Below, one piece after another: positions 1 to 9,294 of a DNA stretch of 64,000 nucleotides. The translations under genes were made by a program, and so were the position numbers. How positions within the stretch are numbered: position 1 is the stretch's first letter; each line of letters starts with the position of its first letter. Origin of the DNA: JANXUR01 sp038229415 (GTDB taxonomy: Bacteria; Acidobacteriota; Terriglobia; Terriglobales; Acidobacteriaceae); NCBI GenBank assembly GCA_038229415.1, contig JBBROM010000003.1, positions 248,001 through 312,000 of the forward strand, written 5' to 3'. The notes beneath the pieces were generated by a model that was not told the origin of the DNA, ran no database searches, and saw only the letters and a list, made by a program, of their open reading frames with translations.

Positions 1-1311
1 GCCGCAATTGCCGCCGCCGTGCGCGCGTTCGACGTGACCCGCAAGCTCGGCGGATACGAGCGCCAGCGCATTCTGCGCCACGTTTCCCAGGCAATCGAGC
101 AGCGCAAGGAAGAATTTGCCACTCTGATGGCTCGCGAGGCGGGCAAGCCACTCAAAGCTGCGCGCGTGGAAGTGGATCGTGCCGCGTTCACCTTTCAGGT
201 GGCGGCCGAAGAGGCGACGCGCCTCGGCGGCGAGTATCTTCCGCTCGACTGGCAAGCTTCCACCGCCGGACGCTGGGGCATCGTCAAGCGCTTCCCGATT
301 GGGCCGATTGCGGGCATCACACCGTTCAATTTTCCGCTGAATCTAGTCGCCCACAAGTTGGCTCCGGCGATCGCCACCGGATGCAGCTTCATTCTCAAGC
401 CTGCGCCGCAAACGCCGCTCACCGCGCTGCTGCTCGCCGAATTGATTCACGACGCGGGCTACCCCGCAGGCGGACTCAACGTGCTGCCGCTTTCCAATGA
501 AGATGCCAGCATTCTCGTGCAAGGCGACAACGAACGCATCAAGATGATCAGCTTCACGGGCAGCGCGAAAGTTGGCTGGCAGATCAAATCGCAATGCGGC
601 AAGAAGAAGATAACCCTCGAACTTGGCGGCAACGCGGGCGTAATCGTGCACAGCGACGCCGATCTCGCATTCGCCGCCGAGCGCTGCGTCGCGGGCGGAT
701 TCGTCTATGCGGGGCAGACCTGCATTTCGGTGCAGCGCATTTTTGTGGAGCGTCCCGCTTACGAAAAATTTGTGGAAATGCTGCTGGCTGGTGTAGCCAA
801 GCTGAAGTGTGGTGATCCGCTGGATGAAACGGTGGACGTTGGACCCCTCATCCGTGAGTCGGATGCCCTCCGTGTCGAGCAGTGGATTGCGGAAGCCGTC
901 GCCGGGGGTGCAAAGTTGTTGTGTGGCGGCAAACGCATCGGGTCAGGCAAGTCAATCGTGCAGCCCGCGGTGCTCACCGGAACGACGCCGAGCATGAAGG
1001 TGAACTGCGAAGAGGTCTTCGGCCCTGTAGTTACGGTGGGGCCGTACGATGACTTCACAGCAGCGCTGGCCTCGGTGAACAACTCGGTCTACGGATTGCA
1101 GGCTGGACTCTTCACCCGTGACGCAAATCGCATCTTCCAGGCATTTGACGCACTCGAAGTGGGCGGATTGATGGTTGGCGAGGTGCCGACCTTCCGCATG
1201 GATCATATGCCGTATGGCGGGGTGAAGGATTCTGGGTTGGGGCGCGAAGGCTTGCGCTATGCGATGGAAGAGATGACCGAACCGCGGCTGCTGGCGATGA
1301 ACTTGCGGTAG
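1..1311 (+). CDS. NAD(P)-dependent aldehyde dehydrogenase (5' end outside window)
   Basis: The frame is open from base 1, so the true start lies upstream and roughly the first 40 residues of a normal ALDH are missing. The GTG at 19 is only the first start codon in view. Family hallmarks are visible: the ELGGNAG segment carrying the general-base Glu near window codon 207, the nucleophile Cys in GQTC near codon 241, the nucleotide-fold segment FTGSAKVG, and the C-terminal FGPVV and PYGGVKDSGLGREG motifs. The enzyme would oxidise an aldehyde to a carboxylate in the cytoplasm. It resembles the lactaldehyde/GapN-like branch, but the substrate cannot be read from the sequence. It ends well before the respiratory operon and is probably a separate transcript. 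Confidence 0.9.
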   Translation, partial: AAIAAAVRAFDVTRKLGGYERQRILRHVSQAIEQRKEEFATLMAREAGKPLKAARVEVDRAAFTFQVAAEEATRLGGEYLPLDWQASTAGRWGIVKRFPIGPIAGITPFNFPLNLVAHKLAPAIATGCSFILKPAPQTPLTALLLAELIHDAGYPAGGLNVLPLSNEDASILVQGDNERIKMISFTGSAKVGWQIKSQCGKKKITLELGGNAGVIVHSDADLAFAAERCVAGGFVYAGQTCISVQRIFVERPAYEKFVEMLLAGVAKLKCGDPLDETVDVGPLIRESDALRVEQWIAEAVAGGAKLLCGGKRIGSGKSIVQPAVLTGTTPSMKVNCEEVFGPVVTVGPYDDFTAALASVNNSVYGLQAGLFTRDANRIFQAFDALEVGGLMVGEVPTFRMDHMPYGGVKDSGLGREGLRYAMEEMTEPRLLAMNLR

Positions 1312-1490
1312 TGCCGCGAATCTGTCTTATCAGGGTGTCGTATCCGCGCTGTGGGAGTGAAATGCAGGATGGCTGGAGTGCTGCTTTTTCATTATGGGAC
1401 AGAAGCAGTCCTAGTTTTGCTGGATTTTGCAGCGAACCGGGTGCAAGCGGTATTTAATTGTGTTTTTAACGTAGCAACAGGTTTTGCTCT

Positions 1491-1499
1491 TGCTATAAT
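1491..1499 (+). promoter_or_regulatory. Extended -10 promoter of the act-cox operon
   Basis: TGCTATAAT is a perfect extended -10 (TG, one base, TATAAT). No good -35 lies 16-18 bp upstream, as is common for extended -10 promoters. It is the best promoter-like signal in the 294-bp gap 1312-1605. It would give a leader of about 100 nt before the actA ATG. The ORF that could be drawn at 1351-1590 has no recognisable motif, so I treat the gap as non-coding. Confidence 0.5.
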
Positions 1500-1605
1500 C
1501 ACCAGTTTGCACAACATGCATCACGGCATTGGTGATGATCTGAATCGGATGCCGCGAGAGCGGCGAGGCACGGCTGTGGTTCGGCGGTAAGGTGACGGGT
1601 TAAGC

Positions 1606-2304
1606 ATGGCTCAAATTTTTCCAAGCAGCGCGAACAACTACGCCAAGGCCTCCATCCTGGCGATCCCGGTGCTGGCGATTGGATTGTTCCTAGGTTGGAC
1701 CGTGTTCTCGCGGTCGCCTTACATCACCAATCAGGCGGTGGCCCGCAGCCAGCCTGTTCCATTCAGCCACAAGCATCACGTGGGCGGACTCGGCATTGAC
1801 TGTCGCTATTGCCACACCTCGGTGGAAGTCTCCAACACGGCAGGCATCCCTCCCACCAAGACGTGTATGAACTGCCATTCGCAGATTTGGACCAACGCCG
1901 CCTTGCTGGAGCCCGTGCGTTACAGCTTCCGCAGCGGCAGCTCGCTGCAATGGGAAAAGGTCAACGACCTGCCGGACTACGTATATTTCAACCACAGCAT
2001 TCATGTGAACAAGGGCGTCGGCTGCAACACCTGCCACGGTAAAGTGGATGGCATGGCGCTGATGATCCAGCAGAACAGTTTGCAGATGGAATGGTGCTTG
2101 GAGTGCCATCGCGCGCCGGAAAAAAATCTGCGACCGCGCAGCGAAGTTTTCAACATGAATTACGAACAGCCCAGTGAAGTGCATCCCGTGACGGTGGATG
2201 GCAAGGAGTACACCACCCAGGCAGCGTTGGGAGCGGACTTGGTGCACAAGTACAACCTGCGGTCGGTGCGGGACATCACCAGTTGCTCCACCTGCCATCG
2301 CTAG
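1606..2304 (+). CDS. actA: Alternative complex III pentahaem cytochrome c subunit ActA
   Basis: This 232-residue protein has an N-terminal membrane anchor (about residues 15-35) and five CxxCH haem-binding motifs: CRYCH, CMNCH, CNTCH, CLECH and CSTCH. That is the ActA layout, a periplasmic multihaem cytochrome of alternative complex III, the quinol:electron-acceptor oxidoreductase that replaces bc1 in many Acidobacteriota and Bacteroidota. It should pass electrons from the Fe-S/quinol module toward cytochrome c or directly to the oxidase. AAGGTGA lies a little upstream of the ATG. It is the first gene of the operon, and actB follows after about 100 bp. The family match and gene order make this call strong. 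Confidence 0.93.
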   Translation: MAQIFPSSANNYAKASILAIPVLAIGLFLGWTVFSRSPYITNQAVARSQPVPFSHKHHVGGLGIDCRYCHTSVEVSNTAGIPPTKTCMNCHSQIWTNAALLEPVRYSFRSGSSLQWEKVNDLPDYVYFNHSIHVNKGVGCNTCHGKVDGMALMIQQNSLQMEWCLECHRAPEKNLRPRSEVFNMNYEQPSEVHPVTVDGKEYTTQAALGADLVHKYNLRSVRDITSCSTCHR

Positions 2305-2404
2305 AAGCAGCGTGGTTGTTGTGGAACAAGATTCAGACAAAATTTTGGCAAAATTTAGTAAGACGGGCAGCAGCGAGCGACGAATGAGGGACAGCGAAAC
2401 CACA

Positions 2405-5400
2405 ATGAGTACACCTGAGGCGGTTTGCCCCGGCAAGAAGGACGACCCCAAGGTCAAGCTGGTGCAGTTGCAAGAGCAGCTTGCAGGGCTCTCCGGACTG
2501 GAAGGCGACGACGCGCCCGAGTACTGGCGCAGTCTGGAAGAGCTGGCGGGCAGCGCGGAGTTCCGCGAGAACATGCATCGCGAGTTTCCCAAGGGCACCT
2601 CGGAGTGGCTCGACGATGTTTCCCGCCGCGGCTTTATGAAGCTGATGGGCGCATCCGTAGCGCTTGCGGGACTTACCGCCTGCACTCGGCAGCCCACCGA
2701 ATACATTGTTCCTTACGTCCGCCAGCCCGAAGAGTTAATCCCCGGGCGTCCGCTGTACTTTGCTTCGGCGATGACGTTGGGCGGCTATGCCAATCCAGTA
2801 TTGGTGGAAGCGCACGAATATCGCCCGACACATCTTGAAGGCAATCCCGATCATCCGGCAAGTCTCGGCGGCATCAGTTCGTTCGCCCAAGCTTCGCTGC
2901 TCGATATGTACGATCCTGACCGGGCACAGTTCATCTCTTATCTGGGCCAGCAGCGTTCGTGGAATGCGTTTACCACCGAAATGCGCGGGCTGATGAGCGC
3001 GCAAAAAGCATTGAAGGGAGCGGGACTGCGCTTTCTGACGCAGACCGTCTCTTCGCCCACACTGGCAGCGCAAATCAAGGCGTTGATTGAGCAGTATCCT
3101 GAGGCCAAGTGGCACGCCTGGGAGCCGGGCAATCGCGACAACGTCTATGCCGGTGCGCAGATGGCATTCGGCCAGCCCGTGGAAACGCAGTATCACTTCG
3201 ATAAGGCTGACGTCATTCTGTCACTCGACGGCGACTTCCTGTCGGCGGACTTCCCCGGCTTCACTCGCTACGCGCGTGACTTTGCCAAGAATCGCAATCC
3301 CGAAGAGAAGATGAACCGGCTTTACGTCGTCGAGTCCGGTGCGACTCCGACGGGTATGAAGGCCGATCATCGCCTGCCGGTATTGGCGTCGGAAATCGAG
3401 GGCCATGCCCGCGCCGTTGCGGCGGCACTCGGCGTCGCTGGAGTAGCTACAGGCACGGTAAGTCCAGAGCATGTCCGTTTTGCCACGGCCTTGATCGCCG
3501 ACCTGAAGGCTTCGCACGGAGCGGCAGTTGCGGTTACGGGCGATCATCAGCCGGCTATAGTTCATGCGCTGGTGCACGCCATCAACGGAGCGCTCGGCGC
3601 GGTCGGCAACACGGTTACCTATACCGACCCAGTGCCGTTCAGTCCGCTGAACCAGACTGGCTCGATCTACGAACTTTCTCGCGACATTAAAGACGGCAAG
3701 GTGGATGCCTTGTTCGTGCTGGGCGGCAATCCGGTATTCGATGCGCCCGCCGACATGGACTTCGAGGGCATGTTCAAGGGCGAACGGGTTCCGTTGCGGG
3801 TGTATCTGGGAACCCATAGCAACGAGACTGCCGTGCTTTGCCAGTGGCATATCAACGAGGCGCACTTCCTCGAGGCCTGGAGCGACGCTCGCGCCTACGA
3901 TGGCACAGTTTCCGTCGTCCAGCCGCTGATTGAGCCGCTCTACGATGGCCGCAGCGCGCACGAACTGCTCGCAGCCCTGATGGGAACGGCCGGATTCACC
4001 GGGCCTGAACTGATCAAGTTCCACTGGCTGAAAGAAAAAACCGGCAAAGTCGGTGCACCCGGCGACACCGTTCCGGCAGACTTCGAAGCTTCATGGCGCA
4101 AGTCGCTGCATGACGGTCTGGTGGCGGGTTCTGCGTCTGCGCCCAAGGCGCTTGCAGTCAAGGCTGCGTTCCCCGCGTCTGTAGCAGCTGAAGCTGTCTC
4201 CGCCGACTCAGTCGAAGTGAATCTGCGCCGCGATCCTTGTCTCTACGATGGTCGTTTTGCCAACAACGGCTGGCTGCAGGAATTGCCCGCACCGATGACC
4301 AAGCTGACCTGGGACAATGCAGTAATCATGGGCCCAGCCTTGGCCACGCGCCTCGGTCTCGAAACCGGCGATGTGGTGAGTATTGAATCTGATGGCCGTT
4401 ACGCCACCGGCGCGACGTGGATTCAAGCCGGTCACGCCGACAAGTCCGTCACGCTGAACTTTGGCTACGGACGTGAGCGCGCGGGCCGCACCGGTACCGG
4501 CTCGGGCTTCAATGTATATCCCCTGCGTACGCACGACACGCAGTGGACGATTCGCGGCGCGAAACTGGTGAAGAAGGGTGACACCTTCCGGCTGGCCACC
4601 ACGCAGGGTCAGCAGTCCATTGAAACTCCGGTGGGCGACCGTCCTCTAGTGCGCGAAGCAAACCTGGCTGAGTACAAAAAGAATCCCGGCTTTGCGGGTG
4701 AGCTTAGTGAAGCTCCTTCACGTGACCTCACGCTCTACCAGAATGTCGAATACAAAGATCGCTCCTGGGGCATGGTGATTGACCTCAACGCCTGCATCGG
4801 CTGCAACGGATGCGTCATCGCCTGCCAGTCGGAAAACAACATCGCGGTGGTCGGCAAAGATCAGGTGTTGCGTGGCCGTTACATGCACTGGATTCGCGTG
4901 GATACCTACTATCAGGGCGACCGCAACAATCCCAAGGCGCTTTATCAGCCGGTTCCGTGCCAGCAGTGCGAGAACGCTCCCTGCGAGCAGGTATGTCCAG
5001 TGGGCGCTACGGTGCATAGCACCGAAGGCCTCAATGACATGGTCTACAACCGCTGCATCGGCACCCGGTACTGCTCAAACAACTGTCCGTACAAGGTGCG
5101 CCGCTTTAACTTCCTGCGCTTCCAGGATCTGGATACGACGCAGTACAAGATGATGCGGAATCCGAACGTCACCATCCGCACCCGCGGCGTGATGGAAAAG
5201 TGCACATACTGCGTACAGCGCATCAACCAGTCACGCATAGACGCCGAGCGGGAAGACCGGCAGATTGCCGACGGCACTTTGCAGACAGCTTGCCAGCAGG
5301 GATGCCCCACCAACGCGATTGTGTTTGGCGACATCAACGACAAGAACAGCCGGGTGGCAAAGCTGAAGGCGAATGAGCGCAACTACGGCATGCTGGCGGA

Positions 5401-5494
5401 CCTGAACACGCGGCCCCGCACCACTTATTTGGCGGCAGTACGCAACCCGAATCCTGAGCTCGCGGAATCTGGCGGGCAGGCGGAGCGCAGTTAA
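2405..5494 (+). CDS. actB: Alternative complex III iron-sulfur/molybdopterin-like subunit ActB
   Basis: About 1029 residues. A twin-arginine motif (SRRGFMKL, near residue 73) precedes a hydrophobic stretch, so the folded protein is exported by Tat. The large middle part resembles a molybdopterin oxidoreductase fold, which in ActB proteins binds no cofactor. The C-terminal ferredoxin-like part (about residues 785-990) has four cysteine clusters, CIGCNGCVIAC, CQQCENAPC, CIGTRYCSNNC and CTYC...CQQGCP, for one [3Fe-4S] and several [4Fe-4S] centres. The frame is open back to 2198, inside actA. I chose the ATG at 2405, which has GAGGG about 13 nt upstream; the ATG at 2384 is the alternative. The stop is 3 nt before actC, suggesting translational coupling. 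Confidence 0.93.
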   Translation: MSTPEAVCPGKKDDPKVKLVQLQEQLAGLSGLEGDDAPEYWRSLEELAGSAEFRENMHREFPKGTSEWLDDVSRRGFMKLMGASVALAGLTACTRQPTEYIVPYVRQPEELIPGRPLYFASAMTLGGYANPVLVEAHEYRPTHLEGNPDHPASLGGISSFAQASLLDMYDPDRAQFISYLGQQRSWNAFTTEMRGLMSAQKALKGAGLRFLTQTVSSPTLAAQIKALIEQYPEAKWHAWEPGNRDNVYAGAQMAFGQPVETQYHFDKADVILSLDGDFLSADFPGFTRYARDFAKNRNPEEKMNRLYVVESGATPTGMKADHRLPVLASEIEGHARAVAAALGVAGVATGTVSPEHVRFATALIADLKASHGAAVAVTGDHQPAIVHALVHAINGALGAVGNTVTYTDPVPFSPLNQTGSIYELSRDIKDGKVDALFVLGGNPVFDAPADMDFEGMFKGERVPLRVYLGTHSNETAVLCQWHINEAHFLEAWSDARAYDGTVSVVQPLIEPLYDGRSAHELLAALMGTAGFTGPELIKFHWLKEKTGKVGAPGDTVPADFEASWRKSLHDGLVAGSASAPKALAVKAAFPASVAAEAVSADSVEVNLRRDPCLYDGRFANNGWLQELPAPMTKLTWDNAVIMGPALATRLGLETGDVVSIESDGRYATGATWIQAGHADKSVTLNFGYGRERAGRTGTGSGFNVYPLRTHDTQWTIRGAKLVKKGDTFRLATTQGQQSIETPVGDRPLVREANLAEYKKNPGFAGELSEAPSRDLTLYQNVEYKDRSWGMVIDLNACIGCNGCVIACQSENNIAVVGKDQVLRGRYMHWIRVDTYYQGDRNNPKALYQPVPCQQCENAPCEQVCPVGATVHSTEGLNDMVYNRCIGTRYCSNNCPYKVRRFNFLRFQDLDTTQYKMMRNPNVTIRTRGVMEKCTYCVQRINQSRIDAEREDRQIADGTLQTACQQGCPTNAIVFGDINDKNSRVAKLKANERNYGMLADLNTRPRTTYLAAVRNPNPELAESGGQAERS

Positions 5495-5497
5495 GCG

Positions 5498-6871
5498 ATG
5501 GCACAAACAGTAGAACGCGTTTCTTTGGCACGCGAAAACCCGATTGGTCCAGGTCACAGTCTTGGTTCGGTTACCGACAAGATTTCGGACATCATTCTGC
5601 GGCGCCCCATCGGGCTTGGCTGGGCGCTGGGCTTGTTTACAGCCCTGGGCTTGCTGGGCGCGCTGCATGCCGCGATCGCATGGCTGCTCTACCGCGGCAC
5701 CGGCATCTGGGGCATCAACATCCCCGTAGGCTGGGGCTTTGCCATCGTCAACTTCGTCTGGTGGATCGGTATTGGCCACGCGGGTACGCTGATTTCGGCG
5801 ATTTTGTGCCTGCTGCGTCAGCCCTGGCGCAACTCGATCAACCGCTTTGCGGAAGCCATGACCATCTTTGCCGTGATGTGTGCGGGCATGTTCCCGCTGC
5901 TGCATACCGGGCGACCGTGGCTGGCGTACTGGATGTTCCCCATCCCCAACTCGATGGGCGTGTGGCCGCAGTTCCGCAGCCCGCTTATCTGGGACGTATT
6001 CGCGGTTTCCACATACGCGACCATCTCGATTGTGTTTTGGTTTGTCGGTTTGATTCCTGACCTTGCGACCCTGCGTGACACCGCCAAGAATCCAATCATT
6101 CGCGGCATTTTCGGCGCGCTGGCCATGGGTTGGACTGGTTCAGCTCGCCACTGGAAGCGTTACGAGTCGGCCTATCTGCTGCTGGCCGGGCTTTCCACTC
6201 CACTGGTGCTCTCAGTACACACCGTCGTGAGCTTCGACTTCGCCGTGGGCATCGTTCCAGGATGGCATACCACCATCTTCCCGCCTTACTTCGTCGCGGG
6301 TGCCATCTACTCCGGCTTCGCCATGGTTCTGGTGCTGGCCATTCCGATTCGTATGGCTTACGGTGTAAGCGACTTCATCACCGAGAAGCACCTCGATTAC
6401 GCCGCGAAAGTCATGCTGGCAACCGGGTTGATCGTCGGCTATGGCTACCTGATGGAGTTCTTTATGGCGCAGTACGGCGGTTCACAGTATGACCGCTTCC
6501 TGGTATGGAATCGCCTGCACGGGCCCTATCAGTTCGCCTACATTGCGCTGCTGATGACCAACATCGTCATCCCGCAGGTACTGTGGATTCGCAAGATTCG
6601 GCTGCAGCCGTTCTTCCTGTTCTTGATCTCCGTCGTAATTCTGATCGGCATGTGGCTGGAGCGGTTTGTGATCGTGGTGATGAGTCTGCATCGCGACTTC
6701 GTGAGCTCGTCGTGGGGCACCTATGTACCCACCGTCTGGGACTGGATGACCTACGCTGGTACCCTCGGCCTGTTCTTTACGCTTATGTTCCTATTCGTTC
6801 GTGTGTTGCCCATGATCAACATGGCTGAAATGAAGACGCTGGTTCCGGAAGCGGAGGTGCATCACGCATGA
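5498..6871 (+). CDS. actC: Alternative complex III NrfD-like membrane subunit ActC
   Basis: A 457-residue polytopic protein with about ten hydrophobic segments, of the NrfD/PsrC polysulfide-reductase membrane-subunit family. In alternative complex III, ActC binds the quinol and forms one of two homologous membrane bundles, the other being ActF at 8062-9294. A soluble N-terminus of about 35 residues precedes the first helix. The ATG follows the actB stop by 3 nt, and the stop overlaps the actD start (ATGA). Position and topology fit ActC, and nothing is missing or broken. Confidence 0.93.
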   Translation: MAQTVERVSLARENPIGPGHSLGSVTDKISDIILRRPIGLGWALGLFTALGLLGALHAAIAWLLYRGTGIWGINIPVGWGFAIVNFVWWIGIGHAGTLISAILCLLRQPWRNSINRFAEAMTIFAVMCAGMFPLLHTGRPWLAYWMFPIPNSMGVWPQFRSPLIWDVFAVSTYATISIVFWFVGLIPDLATLRDTAKNPIIRGIFGALAMGWTGSARHWKRYESAYLLLAGLSTPLVLSVHTVVSFDFAVGIVPGWHTTIFPPYFVAGAIYSGFAMVLVLAIPIRMAYGVSDFITEKHLDYAAKVMLATGLIVGYGYLMEFFMAQYGGSQYDRFLVWNRLHGPYQFAYIALLMTNIVIPQVLWIRKIRLQPFFLFLISVVILIGMWLERFVIVVMSLHRDFVSSSWGTYVPTVWDWMTYAGTLGLFFTLMFLFVRVLPMINMAEMKTLVPEAEVHHA

Positions 6872-7401
6872 GCGCCTCTTTCTATGGCATTCTCGCTGAG
6901 TTCGATTCGCCGCACGAGGTTGTCGCTGCCGCCAAGCAGGCCTATGCGGAAGGCTATCGCAAGCTTGATGCCTACTCACCGTTCCCGGTGCATGGCTTGA
7001 GCGAAGCAATCGGCTTCTACAAAGACAATGTTTCCAAGGCGGTTCTATGTGGTGGCATCATCGGTGCATTGACGGGCTACGGCTTGCAGTATTGGGTCAA
7101 CATCTTTGCCTACCCCATCAACATCGCCGGGCGTCCGCCGAACTCGTGGCCCGCGTTCATCATCATCACGTTCGAGTTGACGGTGCTGTTTGCCGGACTC
7201 ACTGCGGCCATCGGTATGCTTGCCATGAACGGTCTGCCCAAGCCTTACAATCCGCTGTTCAACTCCACACGGTTTGAGCGGGCGTCGCGCGACAAGTTTT
7301 TCATCTGCATCGAGTCGGAAGACCCCAAGTTTGACGCGAATAGCACGAGGGCGTTTCTCGAGAGCCTGCGTCCGGCTTCGATTTCGGAGGTGCCTTATTA
7401 A
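6868..7401 (+). CDS. actD: Alternative complex III subunit ActD (DUF3341)
   Basis: A 177-residue protein with two central membrane segments (about residues 58-80 and 95-122) flanked by soluble parts. It belongs to the DUF3341 family, the ActD subunit of alternative complex III. The N-terminal part has the family's SFYGILAEFDSP and DAYSPFPVHGL segments. It is a structural subunit on the ActC/ActF side of the complex and carries no obvious cofactor ligands. Its ATG overlaps the actC stop. The last bases contain GGAGGTG, which can serve as ribosome binding site for actE. Confidence 0.9.
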   Translation: MSASFYGILAEFDSPHEVVAAAKQAYAEGYRKLDAYSPFPVHGLSEAIGFYKDNVSKAVLCGGIIGALTGYGLQYWVNIFAYPINIAGRPPNSWPAFIIITFELTVLFAGLTAAIGMLAMNGLPKPYNPLFNSTRFERASRDKFFICIESEDPKFDANSTRAFLESLRPASISEVPY

Positions 7402-8065
7402 TCCGCTGACTCACCTCCGCAAAGTCTTGCTGATTGCGCTCGCGGGCGCAGCGCTGCTGATTCTCGGCGCTTGCCGTCAGGATATGCATGACCAGCCGCG
7501 CTACAAGCCATTGGCGCAAAGCGACTTCTACGCCGACCAGCGTTCGGCCCGGGCTCCGGTGGATGGCACCGTGGCGCGCGGCCACCTCAACGATGACACT
7601 TACTTCCACACCGGCAAAGTCAACGGACAGCCCGGTGAAGTCTTCCCTTATCCAGTGACAGCCACCATGCTGGCGCGCGGCCAGGAGCGTTTCAACATCT
7701 ATTGCTCGCCTTGCCACTCGCGGGTTGGCGATGGCAATGGCATGATCGTGCAGCGTGGCTTGAAGCATCCGCCGTCGTATCAAGAGGAGCGGTTGCGCAA
7801 GTCGCCTCCCGGCTACTTCTTTGACGTGATGACCAACGGCTACGGCCAGATGCAGGACTACTCGATGCAGTTGCAGCCAGCGGATCGCTGGGCGATTGTG
7901 GCGTACATCCGGGCCTTGCAGTTGAGTCAGGGTGCGAAACTGGAAGACCTGACGTCGCAAGAGCGGGCCCAGTTGCCCGCGGCCCCGATGGCGGATTCCG
8001 CCAAAGCAGCGGCCAAGCCAGCTAAGGCAGCGGAAACGAAAGCCGCAGAAGGAGCAGCGCGATGA
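7397..8065 (+). CDS. actE: Alternative complex III monohaem lipoprotein cytochrome ActE, probable ATT start
   Basis: The mature protein is unambiguous: a signal peptide with Arg-Lys followed by a hydrophobic run ending in the lipobox LGAC, then one CSPCH haem site (near residue 102) in a cytochrome c domain. The C-terminal tail is rich in Ala and Lys. ActE is the monohaem lipoprotein subunit of alternative complex III. The start is odd. No ATG or GTG lies in frame near the signal peptide. GGAGGTG at 7386-7392 sits 4 nt before an ATT at 7397 that overlaps the actD stop, which I take as the start. Alternatives are CTG at 7406, TTG at 7427 (which loses the positive charges) or TTG at 7331 inside actD. 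The stop overlaps the actF ATG. Confidence 0.88.
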   Translation: MNPLTHLRKVLLIALAGAALLILGACRQDMHDQPRYKPLAQSDFYADQRSARAPVDGTVARGHLNDDTYFHTGKVNGQPGEVFPYPVTATMLARGQERFNIYCSPCHSRVGDGNGMIVQRGLKHPPSYQEERLRKSPPGYFFDVMTNGYGQMQDYSMQLQPADRWAIVAYIRALQLSQGAKLEDLTSQERAQLPAAPMADSAKAAAKPAKAAETKAAEGAAR

Positions 8066-9294
8066 GCGTGACTACGCACTGGACCTCGTCCGCGGTCGCC
8101 ACTCCTGAGGTGGCCAAAAAGCTCAGCACCCGCGCGTTTATCGTGGGCGTGATCGCATCTTTGGGGGCTGCGGTAGGCTTCTTTAATGGCGCGGAAAACT
8201 TCATGCAGGCCTATCTGGTCGGCTATGTGTTCTGGCTTTGCCTCTCTTTCGGGTGCCTGGGCTGGCTGATGATTCACTACATCGCCGCGCGCGGCGGCTG
8301 GGGATTGATCGGACGCCGCATCTGGGAAGCAGGCGCAGCCAATTTACTGCTCATGTTCTTCTTGGGCATTCCGATTCTGCTCAACCTGCCGAAGCTCTAC
8401 ATCTGGGCACGACCGGAAGCAGTAGCAGCGGACAAGCATCTGCAATACGTGACCGGCGCGTGGCTGGGCGTAGGCGCGATGTGGGAACGTTACATTCTGT
8501 TTTTCGCGATTTGGGGCGTAATGGTATTTCTGCTGCGGCGCTGGTCGGCGCAGCAAGACCTGCCCGAGAACGAAGGCAAACAGTTTCCATTCCTGTGGGT
8601 GGCAGCGCCGGGCATGGTAGTGTTCGCGCTTACCACCACGTTCCTGATTGTGGATCTCTGCATGTCGCTCGATCCCAAGTGGGCGTCGAGCATCTATGGC
8701 CTCATCTTTGTGGCGAGTTCGGGCTTGGCCTGCATCGCTTTCACGGTAATTGTGACGGCCGTCCTAAGCCACTACCAGCCGATGGCGACGCTGCTTACGC
8801 GGACGACCCTGCATGACTACGGCAAGTGGTGTTTTGCCATCACGATGCTGTGGGCGTACTTTTCGTTCTCGCAGTGGCTCATCATCTGGGCGGGCAACCT
8901 CCCCGAAGAGATCACCTTCTTTATGATCCGGCTGCAAGGCGGGTGGCAATATACCAGCCTGTTCGTAGCATTGTTTGGCTGGGCCGTGCCGTGGGGGCTG
9001 CTGCTCTCGCAAGACATCAAAAAGAGCACCCGTACTCTGGTGCCGATTGCCTGCTGGATTCTGTTCATGCGCTTCTTCGACGTGTTCTGGTACGTAAAGC
9101 CGTCGTGGCAGGGTTCGATTCATCCCGAACGCGCGAATCTGTTTGGTGTTACGCCGTGGGACATCATTTTGCCCATCGCGATTGGCGGCTTCTGGCTGGG
9201 GCTGTTCTTCTGGCACCTGCGGCAACGTCCGCTGCTGCCGCTATACGCGCCATTTGCCACGCAAGTGCTGGAAGGAGAACACGCGCATGACTAG
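8062..9294 (+). CDS. actF: Alternative complex III second NrfD-like membrane subunit ActF
   Basis: A 410-residue membrane protein with about ten hydrophobic helices, distantly similar in pattern to ActC. It is the second quinone-module-like bundle of alternative complex III. The N-terminal 20 residues are polar, and the first helix carries RAFIVGVIASLGAAVG. Its ATG overlaps the actE stop (ATGA) and its stop overlaps the next start at 9287, so the operon is tightly coupled here. The ends and the number of helices are normal for the family. Confidence 0.9.
   Translation: MSVTTHWTSSAVATPEVAKKLSTRAFIVGVIASLGAAVGFFNGAENFMQAYLVGYVFWLCLSFGCLGWLMIHYIAARGGWGLIGRRIWEAGAANLLLMFFLGIPILLNLPKLYIWARPEAVAADKHLQYVTGAWLGVGAMWERYILFFAIWGVMVFLLRRWSAQQDLPENEGKQFPFLWVAAPGMVVFALTTTFLIVDLCMSLDPKWASSIYGLIFVASSGLACIAFTVIVTAVLSHYQPMATLLTRTTLHDYGKWCFAITMLWAYFSFSQWLIIWAGNLPEEITFFMIRLQGGWQYTSLFVALFGWAVPWGLLLSQDIKKSTRTLVPIACWILFMRFFDVFWYVKPSWQGSIHPERANLFGVTPWDIILPIAIGGFWLGLFFWHLRQRPLLPLYAPFATQVLEGEHAHD

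Noticed and set aside
1351..1590. 79-codon ORF in front of actA
   Set aside because: It has no family motif or ribosome binding site and overlaps the extended -10 promoter.
1690..2706. 338-codon minus-strand ORF opposite actA and actB
   Set aside because: Antisense shadow of real genes in GC-rich DNA; no ribosome binding site or family motif.
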